Source of the DNA: Daucus carota subsp. sativus
Lineage: Eukaryota > Streptophyta > Magnoliopsida > Apiales > Apiaceae
DNA: 64,000 bases
Direction: 5' to 3'
Assembly: GCF_001625215.2 (NCBI RefSeq)
Contig: NC_030384.2
Location: forward strand, 32,414,527 to 32,478,526
Shown here: piece after piece, positions 35,762 through 50,100 of the stretch
Position numbering within the stretch: the stretch's first letter is position 1
How the letters are laid out: each line of letters opens with the position of its first letter
The notes under the pieces: model-generated
The model's database searches: none
What the model was told of the DNA's origin: nothing
Seen by the model: only the letters and a program-made list of their open reading frames with translations
Translations under genes and position numbers: made by a program

Positions 35762-37024
35762 TGGTGGGGAAGTAGCACTAGTAAACTATTCAGAAAGAGG
35801 CATATTTCTAGAGCTGTGAAATTTTACAGGGAAAGCAAATTTTCGGAGTGAGAGATTCTGCTTTAGTAAACTATGAAGTTGGCTTTCGTTGCAGGTTATA
35901 CGGATAGCTGCCACAGAAGATATTGTACCATTAGATAATTGAGGATTTAATGCAAAACCTTTGGAAGCTTTTTATTTTATTAATTTGATGAACACAACTG
36001 TTTATTACCTTCAGTAATGATAGAAGGTACTCATAACTTTCACTATTGCAAAAGATGACTTTGTTCACTAGCTTTGGTTTGAATTGAATAATACACTGTG
36101 TTGGATCGGAGAAGTAGAACATGGTAGAAAACCGAGAAAAAAGTATAGACTTTTCATGAATTAGTAAAGTGATAATATTCTTTGAATTTGGGGTTATGAA
36201 TAAGAGATCGGGCAACTTATTCTAAAATGAAGGTAAATAGTATAATTTTCGCCATTAAGGTTCCATTTGAATCCCCTTGAACTCCAGTAATATATTTGGA
36301 ATAAAGGGATATAGTATAATTTCCCCAGTAAGGTTCCATTCGAATCCCCTCCAACTCCAGTAATAAATTTAGGATTCCCAGGTTGCGAAGCAATGGCTCA
36401 ACATTTGAATCACTTCAGGCTTTAAAGCTCTGTGCACTGATTCTCAGTTTTTTTTTATCAGATATTATGTTAACAAATGTGATAACGAAATTTGAGTTAG
36501 CAGGCACAGTCATATACTCATATATAGCATCCTTGATTCCTGAATACTGTTAAGAGGCCTCTAACAGTAAGAGTTAATAAGACAACCAGGGCTCTAATTT
36601 CGGCTGTTGTGTTGTATCAAAATGACTCTGGTTAATGCTATTTCCAACTTAACTGGCATAAGAAACACTCTCAAGTTAATACTGTATTTGCTTCTTTTGG
36701 CCCTCAATAAATTTTTTCCCCCTACTATTACAATCGGCACAAAGGACATTATCGATCTACAGATATATATAGGTCATCAAATGGCTGAAAACAAATTTGA
36801 TATCAAGGAAGATATGGCAGTGCTTTTCTAATATGCACCATAGTAATTTGGATAAACAGACATGTGGTTTATGCTCCATCTTTTTCTAACTAAAAAACCA
36901 AGATGTTAAAATTAACGGCTAAACCATCGAACTCATTCATATAAGAGAACCAAAAATGTTTGCCAGTTGTCAAGTGTTATGTTACTCTGTCTTCTCCAGT
37001 TCTTTTTGTCAAATATCATATAGA
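35762..37024. other. Intergenic between TIM14 and the hydrolase (convergent)
   Basis: 3' flanks of two convergent genes. A short direct repeat with AGGTTCCATTYGAATCCCC lies at about 36258 and 36331. No gene seen. Confidence 0.4.
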
Positions 37025-40000
37025 TTACTCCGACTCTTCCGGTTCAATCTGTGTTGTGTCATTGACAGGCCCCCGTGGGGTTCCAAAAAGAGTGGTAAAT
37101 ATTTTCCTGTGGCACTCGTCACAATAAAAGAAATATGAAAAGTGTCCATCCTCTGGAAGTTTATGCACCATTGCATTTGGTAGAACTCGAGACACATAGG
37201 CAGCCATGGAGGGTGGAGCCAACCTATCATCCATTCCCTGTCCAACATTGGTGGTAAACAAGATGAAATTAACATTTTGAATTAACTAACTCAACTATTC
37301 AGCAAGGATTCTTTCAGAATAATACATCTTTATCTAAGTACTACGAAGCATGAAACATTGAAACCATTGATTCATTGAAGTAGTTCTCAGGGTGATTCAA
37401 GTATGAGTATAGAGATAATTAGATCTACCTGCCATATGTGTATTGGCCCAAGATATCCAGTTAACCTGCATTCCTCTTGAGCATACATGAACTTCAACCA
37501 AGAGAAGATGCCTTTTTTGGGACACTGTTGTTGCACATGGAGATCTGAAAGACGAAAACCCCAATCTGATACCAGTAGAGAAGCTTCCTCTATAAAAGGT
37601 TTTGTGCTCCCTTGGCGGACGGACTCCTCAACATCCCGATGCCAAAATGCTTCAAAAAGAGGTCCTTGAGTCAGAGCTTTATCCTGAATTTCAACCGAGT
37701 TTGTATTACACTTGCAGCATCTGATATTAAAAGCAGCTTTTGAAGAAATATACAATACAGAGTTGTAAACAAAAAGTCATGCACAAGAAGAGATGGTAAT
37801 GCATGGACACTCTTTATAAACCTGAACAGAAGCAACCAAAAATCTTAAAATTTGTTAGATGGTATCTGGGCCATCTGGCCCAGAGATTGCACCTCTCAGA
37901 ATCTGAATATGTGGCAGTACTGTAGGTATGATAACAAATACCTTTGTTAACGAGACATGGAGGGATCTACCAGATAAGACCATATTATAAAACACATTAC
38001 TGGTTTAAATTTATATATCTTTCTATGTCAAGGCATATGACACCCTACAGGCAGACATCGAATTGTAGGATCCAGTACAAAATAAAATTACAGGACTATT
38101 AATTAGCAAAACAAAAAACAAAAACTATTGGATTATAGTTGCGTTGCTAATAATGTTATATAGTTAGGTTTAGCTCCTCAAAAAGGACTTAACTGACCGG
38201 AAATATATGAGAAGAAAATATTTTGGCTTCCCTGGTTTGTATAGTGTGAAGAAAATAGTTCAATAATCATATCTCCTAACCAATTCACATATTCTGATAG
38301 TGAAATGTGCACACATTGCCAGAACAAGTCTTTTACTATAGGTCTGAGTGCTCGAGCAAATAAATAAACTATCATAGTATGATAAGCATAATGTTACTCG
38401 TCTGATATATGAGGCTCTTATCCATATCAGCGCTATTAAATATATGCCTGATGTTCAAATGAGCGAGCACCTGACACTTTACCGACATTATTTGAGAAAG
38501 ATAGATGAAAATGAACTCACCCTATTTCCCAGTGATAAAGATAACCACTTTTCAAGTTGACCATGCTTTCCAGATAGGAAAGTCCTGCGGTAGAAGTAAC
38601 CCAACATATTAGGAAAGCTTCGAGCTAAATAGTACATCAGCTTCCTTTTCCGCGTCCACTTCTCCCAAATTCCAGATATCTCTTCCTTTGTCATGCCCGA
38701 TTGATATGGATTAACCATTGGACCAAACATTGCTGCACCTGTAAGCAGATGCATTAGAAATTGTTCAATTCAAGTATGGAACTTTGTCCCACCATACAAA
38801 CTTTATCCTATCAATTGCAGAAAGTTCGCTTCCCCATTCTGGTGCTGTTTTTAAACATAAACATATCTCAAAAACTATTGGGAAGTCAAATTATATTTAC
38901 ACAGTTACAAAGAATTACAAAATATAAATGCACTAAACTTGTAAATTATTAAAACACTTCATCAGTCAAACTCACAGTTGCAACATAGAGAAAGTAATAG
39001 AAAATAACATATAACAACTCATTCTTTCTTAAACTCTTTATACATGATACCGCAACATAGACATTCCACTAAAATGATAGACCACATCATTCTTTGGAAA
39101 GACAGACCATGATAACACACAATTTTCTTCTTACAATACAATTCTCTGTAGCCTGTAATGCTATAGGGCCATATTGACAATAAAGTAGCATAAAAAATTT
39201 GGTGGCCACGAAAAGCTTCATCTGCATACTTTTTCCTCTTCTTCACACCTCTAAAATGCTACACAATAACATATTCTGAGATGATAAAGCATAATGAAAT
39301 AACAAGATGATAGAGTGGCTATTTATAGCTGAATGGAAAAACAATCATGGCAAATAGAAAAATAAGATGGAGTGTTATGAATTTACAAGGTATGCTTGTT
39401 CAGCCTTTACTAAACCATTAACCAAGTGACTTTTTACCTCCCCAATTTTTTAAATCTAAGTCTAGGTAGTGTAAGTGACAGGACATGGACTTCGCGGCTT
39501 GAATGATGAACAATACTCTAATATGTTTCAGAGAAGGCAGGTTCAGTTACCTGCAATTTTATCAGGAATGTACTTGAGTGCAGCCCAAGCATGCATGGCT
39601 CCACCTGAATAGCCTAACACCCAGAATTTGTTGCTTATTGCCACAGAATTTGCTAAATATAAGATGTCCAGAGCAGATGAGTTCAGGCTCCTGCTGGGAT
39701 GAGGATCACTCTCGCCGAAACCAGGAAGATCGTAAGTAATTAGGCGAACACCAAATTCCTCTAGCAGATCCACTTTAACTCCTGGAATACCTTCAAAAGG
39801 AAATATTTAATAGTTACATATTTCAGTATTATTTATATATGTGAGATAAATTTCGTATGGGAATAAAACATAAAAGAAATACAACAGAGACAAATAACAT
39901 TCATGCAAGGTAAAATACCTGCCAGCCGAGAAGAAAGGAAACTGTGTGGAGCAATCAAAGAAAGTCTAGCTCTATCAGCAGTAACTCCTTGCTCATGATA

Positions 40001-41265
40001 CGCTAAATGTCTACCATCTGGTAGCACAATCCGAGTAGCAGTGGGAGGATGTATGTACACTTTCTTCACCAGTGGGACTGAACTGACATCTCTAGTATTT
40101 ACACCCAACACTGCAATCATTTAAAATCAGCATAGAATTATTACACAAGTTTGCACAACTATATATATCTATGAGTTCTATATTGCTAGAATATAACATT
40201 ATCGTGGTCAGCCCTTCTCCTAACACCTTGAGGTTTTAGGAGAAATGGTCACTTAACAACCGTTACCCCTAGGCATCTCCAAAACTTGTTAAAATTGGTA
40301 CAAAACTAATAAAACATTATAACTATAATAAAAAATCTTCATAGGGAACTGAAAGCTTAGCATACTCATTAGTCATTAGACTCATTACGAGGGCTCTACT
40401 CAAAGAATTTAAAAATGAATAGCTTATTTACTGTAATGCCAGTTGATTCTTAAAGAAAATGGAAAGATGATAGTTTAATCAGATCATATCCAACTACATA
40501 CTTGAGATCGACTTTGGAAATCATTAGGGAAAATACATTCACATCATCAAACTATTCGGCTTGGTCAGGGCAAGCAACAAAATAACATCGTGAAAACCTC
40601 AGCCTGAACAATCATTTTTTACTTTCAAATTCAAAAGCCAACAAGGTCATAACATTCAATAATATAGAGCAAACCTTAATATATCTCTCATGTATATGCA
40701 CAGATTATTTCAAACGAGAACAATTTTTAGCACGAGAACAACCGAAACAATAATTTAAAAAAATATATATAGTGAGTGCAAAATAAGTGCATAACAATAT
40801 TTCACACTAAAAATGTTCTCCATAGAGCGCGACTTTATTGATAATGGGTAGAACAGTAGTACCTGCGAGTGAGAGAATAAAAGCGGAGAACAAAATAGTC
40901 CAGACATGAACCGGATGGCGATCTTCAGGCAAGAACTCATTCAAAAAACTCAATCTACCTAAAACCTCGGCACACGGACCGCTAATCTTCTTGACAACAT
41001 AAGAATCACTAGTCAAAATGGTTTGTTGAGCAGCTACATCTTTACATCCTTTCCCAAACTCAATAATAATCTCTCCCCACGCTTTACCAAACCCCTTGAC
41101 CTGATCCACGAAGCTCTCCGGTTCGACCGGTTCGGATTGAGTGCTAAACGACGGCGTGGAAACGGAGATTCCGTCGGCGACGGCGCCGGAGTATCTGATG
41201 CCTGCGTCTTCCACGAGGCTGGCCAGCTCATCTCGCCATGACTTGTTGCTTGCTAGCTCACTCAT
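37025..41265 (-). CDS. Membrane-anchored alpha/beta hydrolase
   Basis: Six exons: 41265-40863, 40110-39919, 39790-39551, 38738-38521, 37683-37429, 37237-37025; 506 residues, frame continuous throughout. One membrane segment (VWTILFSAFILSLAG) lies near residues 120-140. The hydrolase core begins IVLPDGRHLAYHEQG, then ITYDLPGFGESDPHP, and the nucleophile elbow GYSGGA with S260. The acid is probably D439 or D440 (GMDDRLAPP) and the base H468 (PEDGHFSYF), so a full triad is present. A helical cap lies between (residues 279-420). The family is common and conserved in plants but its substrate is unknown. The first 130 residues are specific to it. It is divergent from RPS23 and convergent with TIM14. 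Confidence 0.88.
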
Positions 41266-42365
41266 GTTTATTTAGTATATAATGTGTGTGTATTAAGAAG
41301 ATGGATGTATAAACAAGTGAGAAATGGATACCATAGTTTCTTTTTTTGAAGTGAGATCGCTGAGAGAGTGTGAAGTGGAAGGCCTTTTTGCTTTGCTTCA
41401 ATGTGAAGGGAGAGACTGTGAGAGCGGAGTTAAAGTGAAACCTGAACAATTTTTCACTTTTATTTATTGTATCAGATAGCACGAGAACTCGAGAATCTTT
41501 AAACCCATTTCGTGATCAGAAATTAATCGAGTTAAAATATCACAAACATCTACAACTATGTTGACTATAATCGTTGGCTAAATGAGACATGTAAGACTTT
41601 ATGTAAAATTTGGTGAACTTGTAAGATATTTTGATTCTATTGGTTATATTGGTTGGCTATAATTTAAATATAAGTATGTTATTAATATTTTAAATTGTTG
41701 AAATAGAATATATCAGTTCGATAAGATAATAAACGATGGGCAATCCTCTTACAGATTTCTTACAGACCTGAGGTTCGATAAATTTAGCGATTCATAGGAG
41801 GTTGGCTAAATTTATATAGATAACAACTGGGTTTGGTTGGAGTTGGAGTATGAGTTTTTCGAGCTGTTGGCTAATTTTTTTTATTTTTAGTATGTCAACT
41901 CACCTTTTACCTAAAAGTTTTTTATGGTTGAAGATGCTCTTAATTAAGCAAAAATCAAATATTTGATAATAATTAAAACACCGGAGCAGTATAATTATTT
42001 TTTTTCCAGATCTCTTAAAAAGATGTCTAATGTCTAATAAATATTTGATCTATATATTATTTTAACGATAAAGAAATTGCGACAATATTTTAACTTTTTT
42101 TAAATTTATTTTTACTCAATAAAATTTAAAGAAAATATTAAATTACAATATCGAACGGGGAAGAGTAATAAAATAGTACTCCTATTATATATTCCGCTGC
42201 ATCACCGACCAACCGTCTGGTCGATAATTAAAAAATCAATTAATTCGCACGCTAATAAACGGTACTCTCAGGAGCCCATAAACTCCTGGAGGACCAAGAT
42301 AGACAAAAGGCCCACTACAAAGCACAAATGTACTAAGTTACAATATGGATCTAATCGAAATGATC

Positions 42366-42421
42366 CAGGCCCAAATTTCAGACTGTATATATCGTGCGCG
42401 CATTCAGTTTAGCTAGGGTTT
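42366..42421 (+). promoter_or_regulatory. RPS23 promoter with site II and telo-box
   Basis: GGCCCA at about 42368 (further GGCCCA at 42308) and TAGGGTTT at 42414-42421, 80-130 bases before the ATG. The telo-box plus site II pair is typical of plant ribosomal-protein promoters. Confidence 0.6.
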
Positions 42422-42499
42422 TACTCTGCCGCTGCTGCCTCATCTTCATATTTGAAACTATCAAAGCATCGATCTTTCTAGCGTCTTCAATCTGTAACC

Positions 42500-43866
42500 A
42501 TGGGGTAAGTGTTTCATCACATGTATTATATATTTATATGTAATAACTATTCATATGTTTCAAGGGTTTGCTTGTATCATTCTCCAATTCTAAAATATAA
42601 TTGTTTTTTTTTAAATTTTGGTTAATTCATGAGAACTACTGAACTAATGACTGCAATTTGCAATGTGTTAAGATTTTTAGTTTTGTGCCTAATAATGTGT
42701 GGATTAAAATCTGTCCCTTGTCATCCGTATTCAGTTATTTGGTTATACTGTAGCCCTAGATAGCACTTGAGCTGATTGAAAAAATTGAAACCTGGTTTTT
42801 CCGCTATGGCAGTGATCACTTCATAAGAAAATGCCTAATCTGGTTGTGGCATTGTAAATATAGTTACCGATGAAATCATATTCTTTATTAAGGCACTCAT
42901 CTAAGACGGAGATGACGGAGAGTGTACCACTCAAGTTACCCTTTCTGCTATTATTCAGCTCTGCTCATGAGTGTAACTAATGGTTATGAGTTTCCTACAA
43001 ATGTAGTAAGCATACTTTGTTGTTTTGTTTCATTTATGTGCAATAAATACTTTGGTGATATGTTTGCAATGGATAGAAGTAATGGAATGCTGAAACTCTG
43101 CTGCTTGCGGTTGTTGGACTTTTAGGTGTTTCATATTAAATCCAAAATAATTTGAATTATGCTGCAACTTTGGTGTGAATTACTGTAGCGTGTTGTTGTG
43201 AATTCAGTTTTGCTAGTAAATTTTGTAAACAATCAGTGTACTGATATTACTAAATACCATCTTATAGGAAAACTAGAGGAATGGGAGCTGGGCGCAAGCT
43301 CAAGTCCCACCGTCGAAGACAAAGATGGGCTGATAAGTCATATAAGAAGTCCCATCTTGGTAATGAGTGGAAGAAGCCATTTGCTGGATCTTCCCACGCT
43401 AAAGGCATTGTCCTTGAAAAAATGTGAGAATTTTCCCTTGTGGTATATTACTTTTGTCTCTGAGCATTTTTTATGATTATTCTAAAACACAATAGTTGAT
43501 GTATACAGTGGTATTGAGGCTAAGCAGCCCAATTCTGCTATCAGAAAGTGTGCCCGAGTGCAACTCATTAAGAACGGAAAGAAGATTGCTGCCTTTGTCC
43601 CCAATGATGGTTGCTTAAACTACATAGAAGAAAATGTATGGTTTTATGAATCCACTTATAGTAAGTTTGCTTTGTATTCTTTCCATATTTTTACCCTAAC
43701 CTTGTCTTTAAATCTGAATGTACAGGACGAAGTGCTGATTGCTGGATTTGGACGTAAAGGTCACGCTGTTGGTGATATTCCTGGTGTTAGGTTCAAGGTT
43801 GTCAAGGTTTCTGGGGTTTCCCTTCTGGCTCTTTTCAAGGAGAAGAAGGAGAAACCAAGATCTTAG
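42500..43866 (+). CDS. RPS23: 40S ribosomal protein S23 (uS12)
   Basis: Exons 42500-42504, 43268-43423, 43509-43635, 43726-43866; 142 residues, the normal length. The first coding exon carries only ATGGG before a GTAAGT donor. The protein reads [20 protein letters not shown], then the conserved decoding-centre loop [10 protein letters not shown] and [14 protein letters not shown], ending [17 protein letters not shown]. It sits at the decoding site of the small subunit and helps tRNA selection. The gene is intact. The promoter has site II and telo-box elements typical of ribosomal-protein genes. Confidence 0.96.
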
Positions 43867-44374
43867 TGTTGTTAAAGTTCATTTTTTACCTGTACTGCAG
43901 TCCTTTTGTTTATTTCCCCATGTACTTGGAAGGCATTTTTCCTGTTTAAGTGAATTTGTAAGACATCTCTCCCTAGTAATTGCACTAAAATTTTGGATAC
44001 GTTGACTTGGGTTATAATTGTTTTGCAACTTCTAATCGAAATTAGCGGCTTATTAGTTTAACAGACTCTTTTCCTTGTTGGAATAGCCAAATAGGAAATT
44101 AAAATGTATCAAATTTGATTTAGTTTTCATCTTTACTACCTTATGGTTGTTTAGTGTCCAAAGCACGGTGCTAATGAAAGTCCTGCCAGTTGTTTCTGAC
44201 TTTCTGGGAGGTACAGTTCAGGACAGTTGGGTTGAGTTTGTATTTAATTGATGAGCAAATGTTTAGCTAGCGTTCTTGTTTTGCTGGAGCCATGCTTGTT
44301 AAACTGGCTAATTGTTTTATTTCGAATTGTACAACTTTTCTGGCTCTAATTCAGCCAGACCAACAGGAGTTGAA

Positions 44375-45780
44375 TAGGGCTGTTAACGAACTGAGCTGTT
44401 CGCGAACAAGTTCGAGCTCGGCTCGATAAAAGCTCGGCTCGGTTCGTTAAGAACTCGAGCTCGAGCTCGAACACATAAATGTGCTCGTTAAGAAAACGAG
44501 CTTGAGCCGAGCTTTTAGTGAGCTGAGCTCGGCTCGTTAAACCTCGAAAAAAATGCAATATTTTTTATAATACATACCCTTTTTAACGGCTAATATATTA
44601 ATAATAATTAAGAAAATACTTATACAATCCTGAACAAATTGAGTCTTTTACACAGCCTTGACATCCACTGCAAGTCTGCAACTACAAATCTCCGCAACAA
44701 TAGAAATACTACCAGACTGCTAGAATGTGGAAAAACCACTTAGGGTATATAAATTATATATACCATGCTTAAACAAGTGGAATAAGTTTTGATGCCATTA
44801 CAAAAACAAATAAAGGCATAGACAAAAACTCCATAGCAAGTTGCAGCAACAGGTTGGTCTACTCCAGAACTTGATCGACCTCTGCATTTTCAAAGTCAAA
44901 CAAATTAACAAGCAAAATACAAATTATGTGGCAGAATACATAGACAAGTACATGACATGAAAATCTTTTTCCTAAGAATGAAACTTTAAATGACCTGTAC
45001 ATGCTTGTTTTTCAGAAATGACCTGGACTTTTGCCTTGCTACTAGTAAATTGATTACTTGCATGACCAGATGCAGAAGCCAAGGATTTTGATCAAGTAAA
45101 CTTGCAGAAGGTCAAGTAGAGATTTGACTAGTACCGTCAAATAGTATTTAATTCTGAATTAGCGTTTTGAATTTTTTAAAAATATTTTTCATCGATCGAA
45201 CCTTATAGATGTCAACATATATATAATTAAGTGGTGTAATTAAAGTTTTGGAAAAAAAATAATTTTATTTGATTTGCTATTTTAACAATCAAGTAGAGAT
45301 TTGACTAGTACCCATAATTGGTGTTTAATCCTGAATTAGTGTTTTGATTTTTGTAAAAATATTTTTCATTGATCCAACCGTATGGATGTTAACATTTATG
45401 TATTTTAGTGATGTAACCAAAGTTTTGGGAAATATTAATTTTATCTGGTTTGCTATTTTAACAGTCAAGTGGAAGCTTGACTAGTACCACTAACTAGTGT
45501 TTAAACCTAATTTAGTGTTTCGATTTTTTTTAAAATATTTTTCATAGAATCAACCGTATCGATGTTAGCATATATACATTTTAGTGAAATACCCAAAATT
45601 TCAAAAAAAAAATAAAATTATTTGCTTTGCGATTTTAACAGTCAAATAGCGATTTGACCAGATTTTTTTTGGCTCGGCTCGGCTCGTATTTGTTCGTAAA
45701 CAAGCTCGTGTTCGGCTCGTTAGTTAAAGCTCAATTTTTGTTCGATAAGAAAGCTCGGCTCGGCTCGTTGAACAACAATG
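44375..45780. mobile_element. Composite repeat with GCTCGGCTCG arms
   Basis: Starts TAGGGCTGTTAACGAAC, a hAT-like end, followed by many GAGCTCGGCTCG motifs (44395-44545). The right side (45665-45775) carries the same motifs in opposite sense. Between them lies AT-rich DNA and a 177-bp tandem array. The right terminus is degenerate and no target-site duplication was found. Confidence 0.55.
45113..45660. repeat. Minisatellite-scale array, three copies of about 177 bp plus a partial
   Basis: Copies start at 45113, 45290, 45466 and (partial) 45643, giving periods of 177, 176 and 177. Each begins CAARTRGMGATTTGACTAG-like sequence and ends with a TTTGCTATTTTAACA-like segment. Non-coding. Confidence 0.8.
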
Positions 45781-46290
45781 CCTGGATCCAAACAAAGTAC
45801 ATATCTATTATCTGTGTTTGGAGGGACAAACAAAACAATGAAGATAAGCTTCTGGTAGAAGGGCAAAAAAATGCACTCGAGACTTCTATCAGCTCACAAA
45901 ATTGAGCTTCGCAAAAATTAAATAATAGCCAGCATATTTAAGGTGTTGTATTTGGGTTCAGATAATATAATTGTCTATATTTTGGAAAACATTATTTTTG
46001 TAGTATTTGATGTCATTGTAAATAGATTAAATCATTTCGATGTGTATAATTTTGCTAGACGTTTAGCATATATCGGCTTCGCTAAAGATAAATTGAAATA
46101 TTAGAGAAAAGTTAAACAACGTCTGAATATTTATACATACATCATAACTTTTAAGTTTTAACTTTGCTGTTAGTGAAGGTTTCCTTTTCTTATTAGATAT
46201 TACTGACCCAAGAGACTACGGGCACACCTGATTACAATTACAATCCGCGCAAGCTAGCCATGCAGACTTGATTTCTTGATTATCTGCTAT

Positions 46291-46664
46291 CAGGGCCGGT
46301 TTTGAGGGAGTGCAACAAGTGCAACAGCACAGGGCCCATGAAAATTTAGGGCCCCAATCTATTACTGGTATACTCATGACAAATATAATATAATATTAAT
46401 ATCTCTTTAAGTTTTACTATTATTTTATTTAAACACTAATTTAAGTCTCTTTAATTTTTATCATTATTTTTACCATTATTTTTACCATTATTTAAGTCAT
46501 ATTTAAGTCTAACTACTTAAAAAAAACAATTTTTCAGTTGTAGTAGTCTAATTTTGTTTATGATATCATGTTATTTTAAATATTTTAAAATTTTGTTTTG
46601 TTATTTGGAAGAGCCTCATTCTTAAAGTTAGTACAGGGCCTCAAAAAAGTCCCAAACGGCCCTG
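46291..46664. mobile_element. hAT MITE, 374 bp
   Basis: Ends CAGGGCCGGTTTTG and CCCAAACGGCCCTG, flanked by the exact 8-base duplication TCTGCTAT at 46283-46290 and 46665-46672. The interior is AT-rich and non-coding. Confidence 0.85.
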
Positions 46665-47146
46665 TCTGCTATCACTTTGGCCTAAAGCACTCTTATACAG
46701 GTGTACTTTACAAAGACAAAGGATAAGTCGAACTAAAAGTTGGCAACGGATTGTCTGTCGACAAGTGCGAGACAGAAGGATCAGCTGGGAAACAATTTGG
46801 TGGAAACAATTTGGTGGAAAATATCAGGTGCCTGTGTAAAAATTCATGTTGAACGTAATTTTATACAGTAAGAGTTTAATTTCTCAGGTCGAGGTGCAAA
46901 CTCGCATGTTTGTGTTTCATACAGTACACAGTAAAGGTCAAGATGAGAATATGTGAACGTATATACGGTAAGAGCACCAAGTATAATAAGGTACACTCCA
47001 ACTCAAAATCGAACTGCAAGTAGATTTAGAAAATTGTGATCCGGACACAGTATAAAAAGTTCATATTCTCAATTAAAGATATAAACCGTTTAAAATAGAC
47101 AAAGATGAAACAAATGTACGTAATTGGAGACCAGAGAGATCTAATA

Positions 47147-50100
47147 TCATATAATGAAAAGCAGATTTTCATTATTTTCCTCATCGGACATATTAGCCCA
47201 TTCTGCGCTCTGATGTTTTCTGATTTTCACATCCTCAGCCATGCCACAATTAGATCTGTCTGTTTCACTGAGAATTTCTGGAGATACACCAGGAGAAGCA
47301 CTTTGCCCAAATGGTACAGGAGAATCGGCTTTTTGACCTTCAAGCTCAATGTTTGTACTTGTCAATGTTATTTTAGACCATGGCTTCCCACTTCCCATGT
47401 TTGGACTCCTCGCCTCAGAAGACTCATTAGTGTTTAATTTCCAAGGATCCCCGTTGCCTTCCATTAAAGCACTCAGTGATTCTTGAGATGGTTCTGGAGT
47501 AGGTTTTGGAGTATGCAACACTGTGGCACCTACTGTTGCCTTCTCCCCGGCTAAAAACTCTCCTTTCTTCAAGCTCCCGACTGTATTACAACTTGCAGCT
47601 CCGGTTTTGGGCAAACCAGTTGGGAGGCACAGTTCCTGCTCTGGAGACAAACCAAAACCATTTTTTTGAAATGGTTCAGGAAAATAAGAATTTTGACCTT
47701 CAAGCTCAATGTTTGTACTTGTCAATGCCATTTCTGAACATGGAATTCTAGTTACCTCAACTGAACTCATCACCTCAGAAGATATGTCTAAGCTTAACAA
47801 ACTCCTATGGTTACCATGGTCCTTCATTAAATCCCCTGTTGATTCTTGCGATAGTTCTGAAGTTGCAGATTCTAACTTTTCCAGGGCTGTGTTTGCACCT
47901 TCAGGTGTCTTGGTCCCAACAGGACTCCTTCCTTCTGCTTTCTTTGAGCTCCCAACTGGGCTATGAATTGCATTTCTGATTTTGGGCAAACCAGTTGGTT
48001 GGCCAGGAGACATGCCAAAAGAAGCACTTTCGTGAAACAGTTGAGGAGAATCAGCTTTTTGACTTTCAAGCTCACTTTTTGTACTTGCCAATTTAATTTC
48101 TGAACATGGATTTCTGGCTGCCTCGACTGAATTTGTAACCTCAGACGATATGTCCACACTTAACACACTCCTATGATCACCAAGGCCCTTCATTAACTCC
48201 CCTGTTGATTCTTGCAGTGTTTCTGGAGTTGCAGACTCTGACTTATCCAGCACTGTGTTTGCACCTTCAGTTGTCTGGGTCCCAGTTGGAGTATTTCCTT
48301 CTGCTTTCTTCAAGATCCCAACTGGGCTATGTCTTGGAGCTTTGATTTTGGGCGAACCAGTTGATAGGCACGATTGATGCTCTGGAGACATGCCAAAAGA
48401 AGCACTTTCATGAGACAGTTTAGGAGAATCAACTTTTTGACCTTCAAGCTCTTTGTTTGTAATTGTCGATATCATTTCCGAACATGGCTCTCTGGTTACA
48501 TCATCTGAACTCGTCATCTCAGAAGATATGTCTATACTTACTATATTAATATGATCACCATGGTCCATTAACTCCCTTGATAATTCTTGAGATTGTTCTG
48601 GAGTAGCAGATTCTGACTTATCCAGCACTGCAATTGCACCTTCTGCTTTCTTCCCAACTGGGCTATGAATTGAAGCTCCGGTTTTGGGCAAACAAGTTGG
48701 TAAGCACAATTGCTGCTCTGGAGACATGCCAAAAGAAGCATTATCTTGACCCAGTTTGGAAGGATCAGATATTTGACCTTCAAGCTCAATGTTTGTGCTC
48801 GTCACCTCAGAAGATATGCCCATACTTACCAAATTCCTATGCTTACCATGGTCCTTTACTGAATCCCTTGATAATTCTTGAGAGGCTTCTGAAGCAGCAG
48901 ATTCTGACTCATACAGCACTGCATTTGCACCTTCTGTTGTCTTTTCACTAGTTGGAATCTTGCCTTCTGCTTTCTTCGAGCTCCCAACTGGGCTATCAAT
49001 TGCAGCTCTGAGTTTGGGCGAACAAATTGGTAAGTGCGATTGAGATTGCTCTTGAGACAGACCAGAAAAGGCACTCTCTGGAAATGGTACCGCAGAATCA
49101 GAATTTTGATCTTCAAACTCAATGTTTGCACTTGCAAATGTCATTTCAGGCCATGGCTTTCCAGTGCCCTTGTTGAAACTCCTAATCCCAGAAGATAAAT
49201 TAGGACTCGATACACTTTTAGAATCACCATGGCATGTCATATCCCTTGATGATTCTTGAGATGGTGTTGGAGAAGCAGGTATGGAAGTATCCAGCACTGC
49301 AATTGCAATTGATGTTGCCTTCTCCCCAGTCATAATCTTTTCTTCTTTCTTCGAGCTCCCAACGGGATTACTAATTAAAGCTTCAGTATTGGGCAAAACA
49401 ATTGGTAAGCATGACTGAGATTTTTCTGGAGACAGGCCAACAGAAGCACTTCCTTGAAATGGTTTTAGAGAATTCAAATTCTGACTTTCAACCTCAGTGT
49501 TAATACTTGTCAAAGTCATTTTTGACCACAGCTTTCCAGTTCCCTCATCTAAACTCCTCGCCTCAGAAGATATGTCCGGACCTAATGAACTCCTATGATT
49601 ACCATGGACCTTCATCGTTAGAGCCCTCAGTGGTTCTGGATCAGCAGCATTTGGAGTATCCAGCACTGTGTTTGCACCTGCTGTTGCCTTTTTCCCAGCT
49701 AAAATACTCCCTTCTATTTTCGAGCTCGGAGATGAGCTTTGAATTCCAGCTATGATTTTGGGCAAACCAGCTGGTAAGTGTAACTGAGTTTGCTCTGAAG
49801 ACATACCAGAAGAAGCACTTTCTTGAAATGCTTTAGGAGAGTTAGATTGTTGACCTGGAAGCTCAATTTTTGTACTTGTCATTTCAAGCCATGGCTTTCC
49901 AGTTCCCTTGTTTGAACTCCCCACCTCAGAAGATATGTTAAGACTTGATACACTCTTCGAATCACCATGGCCTTCCATCGAAGCCCTCGATGATTCTTGA
50001 GATGGTCTTGGAGAAGCTGATTTTATAGTATTCAACACTGTGTTTGCACCTGATATTGTCTTTTTCCCAGATGGCATATTTCCTTCTGCTTTCTTCGACC

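Noticed and set aside
42900..43476. Extra frames in the RPS23 region
   Set aside because: Intronic or out-of-frame shadows of the ribosomal-protein exons.
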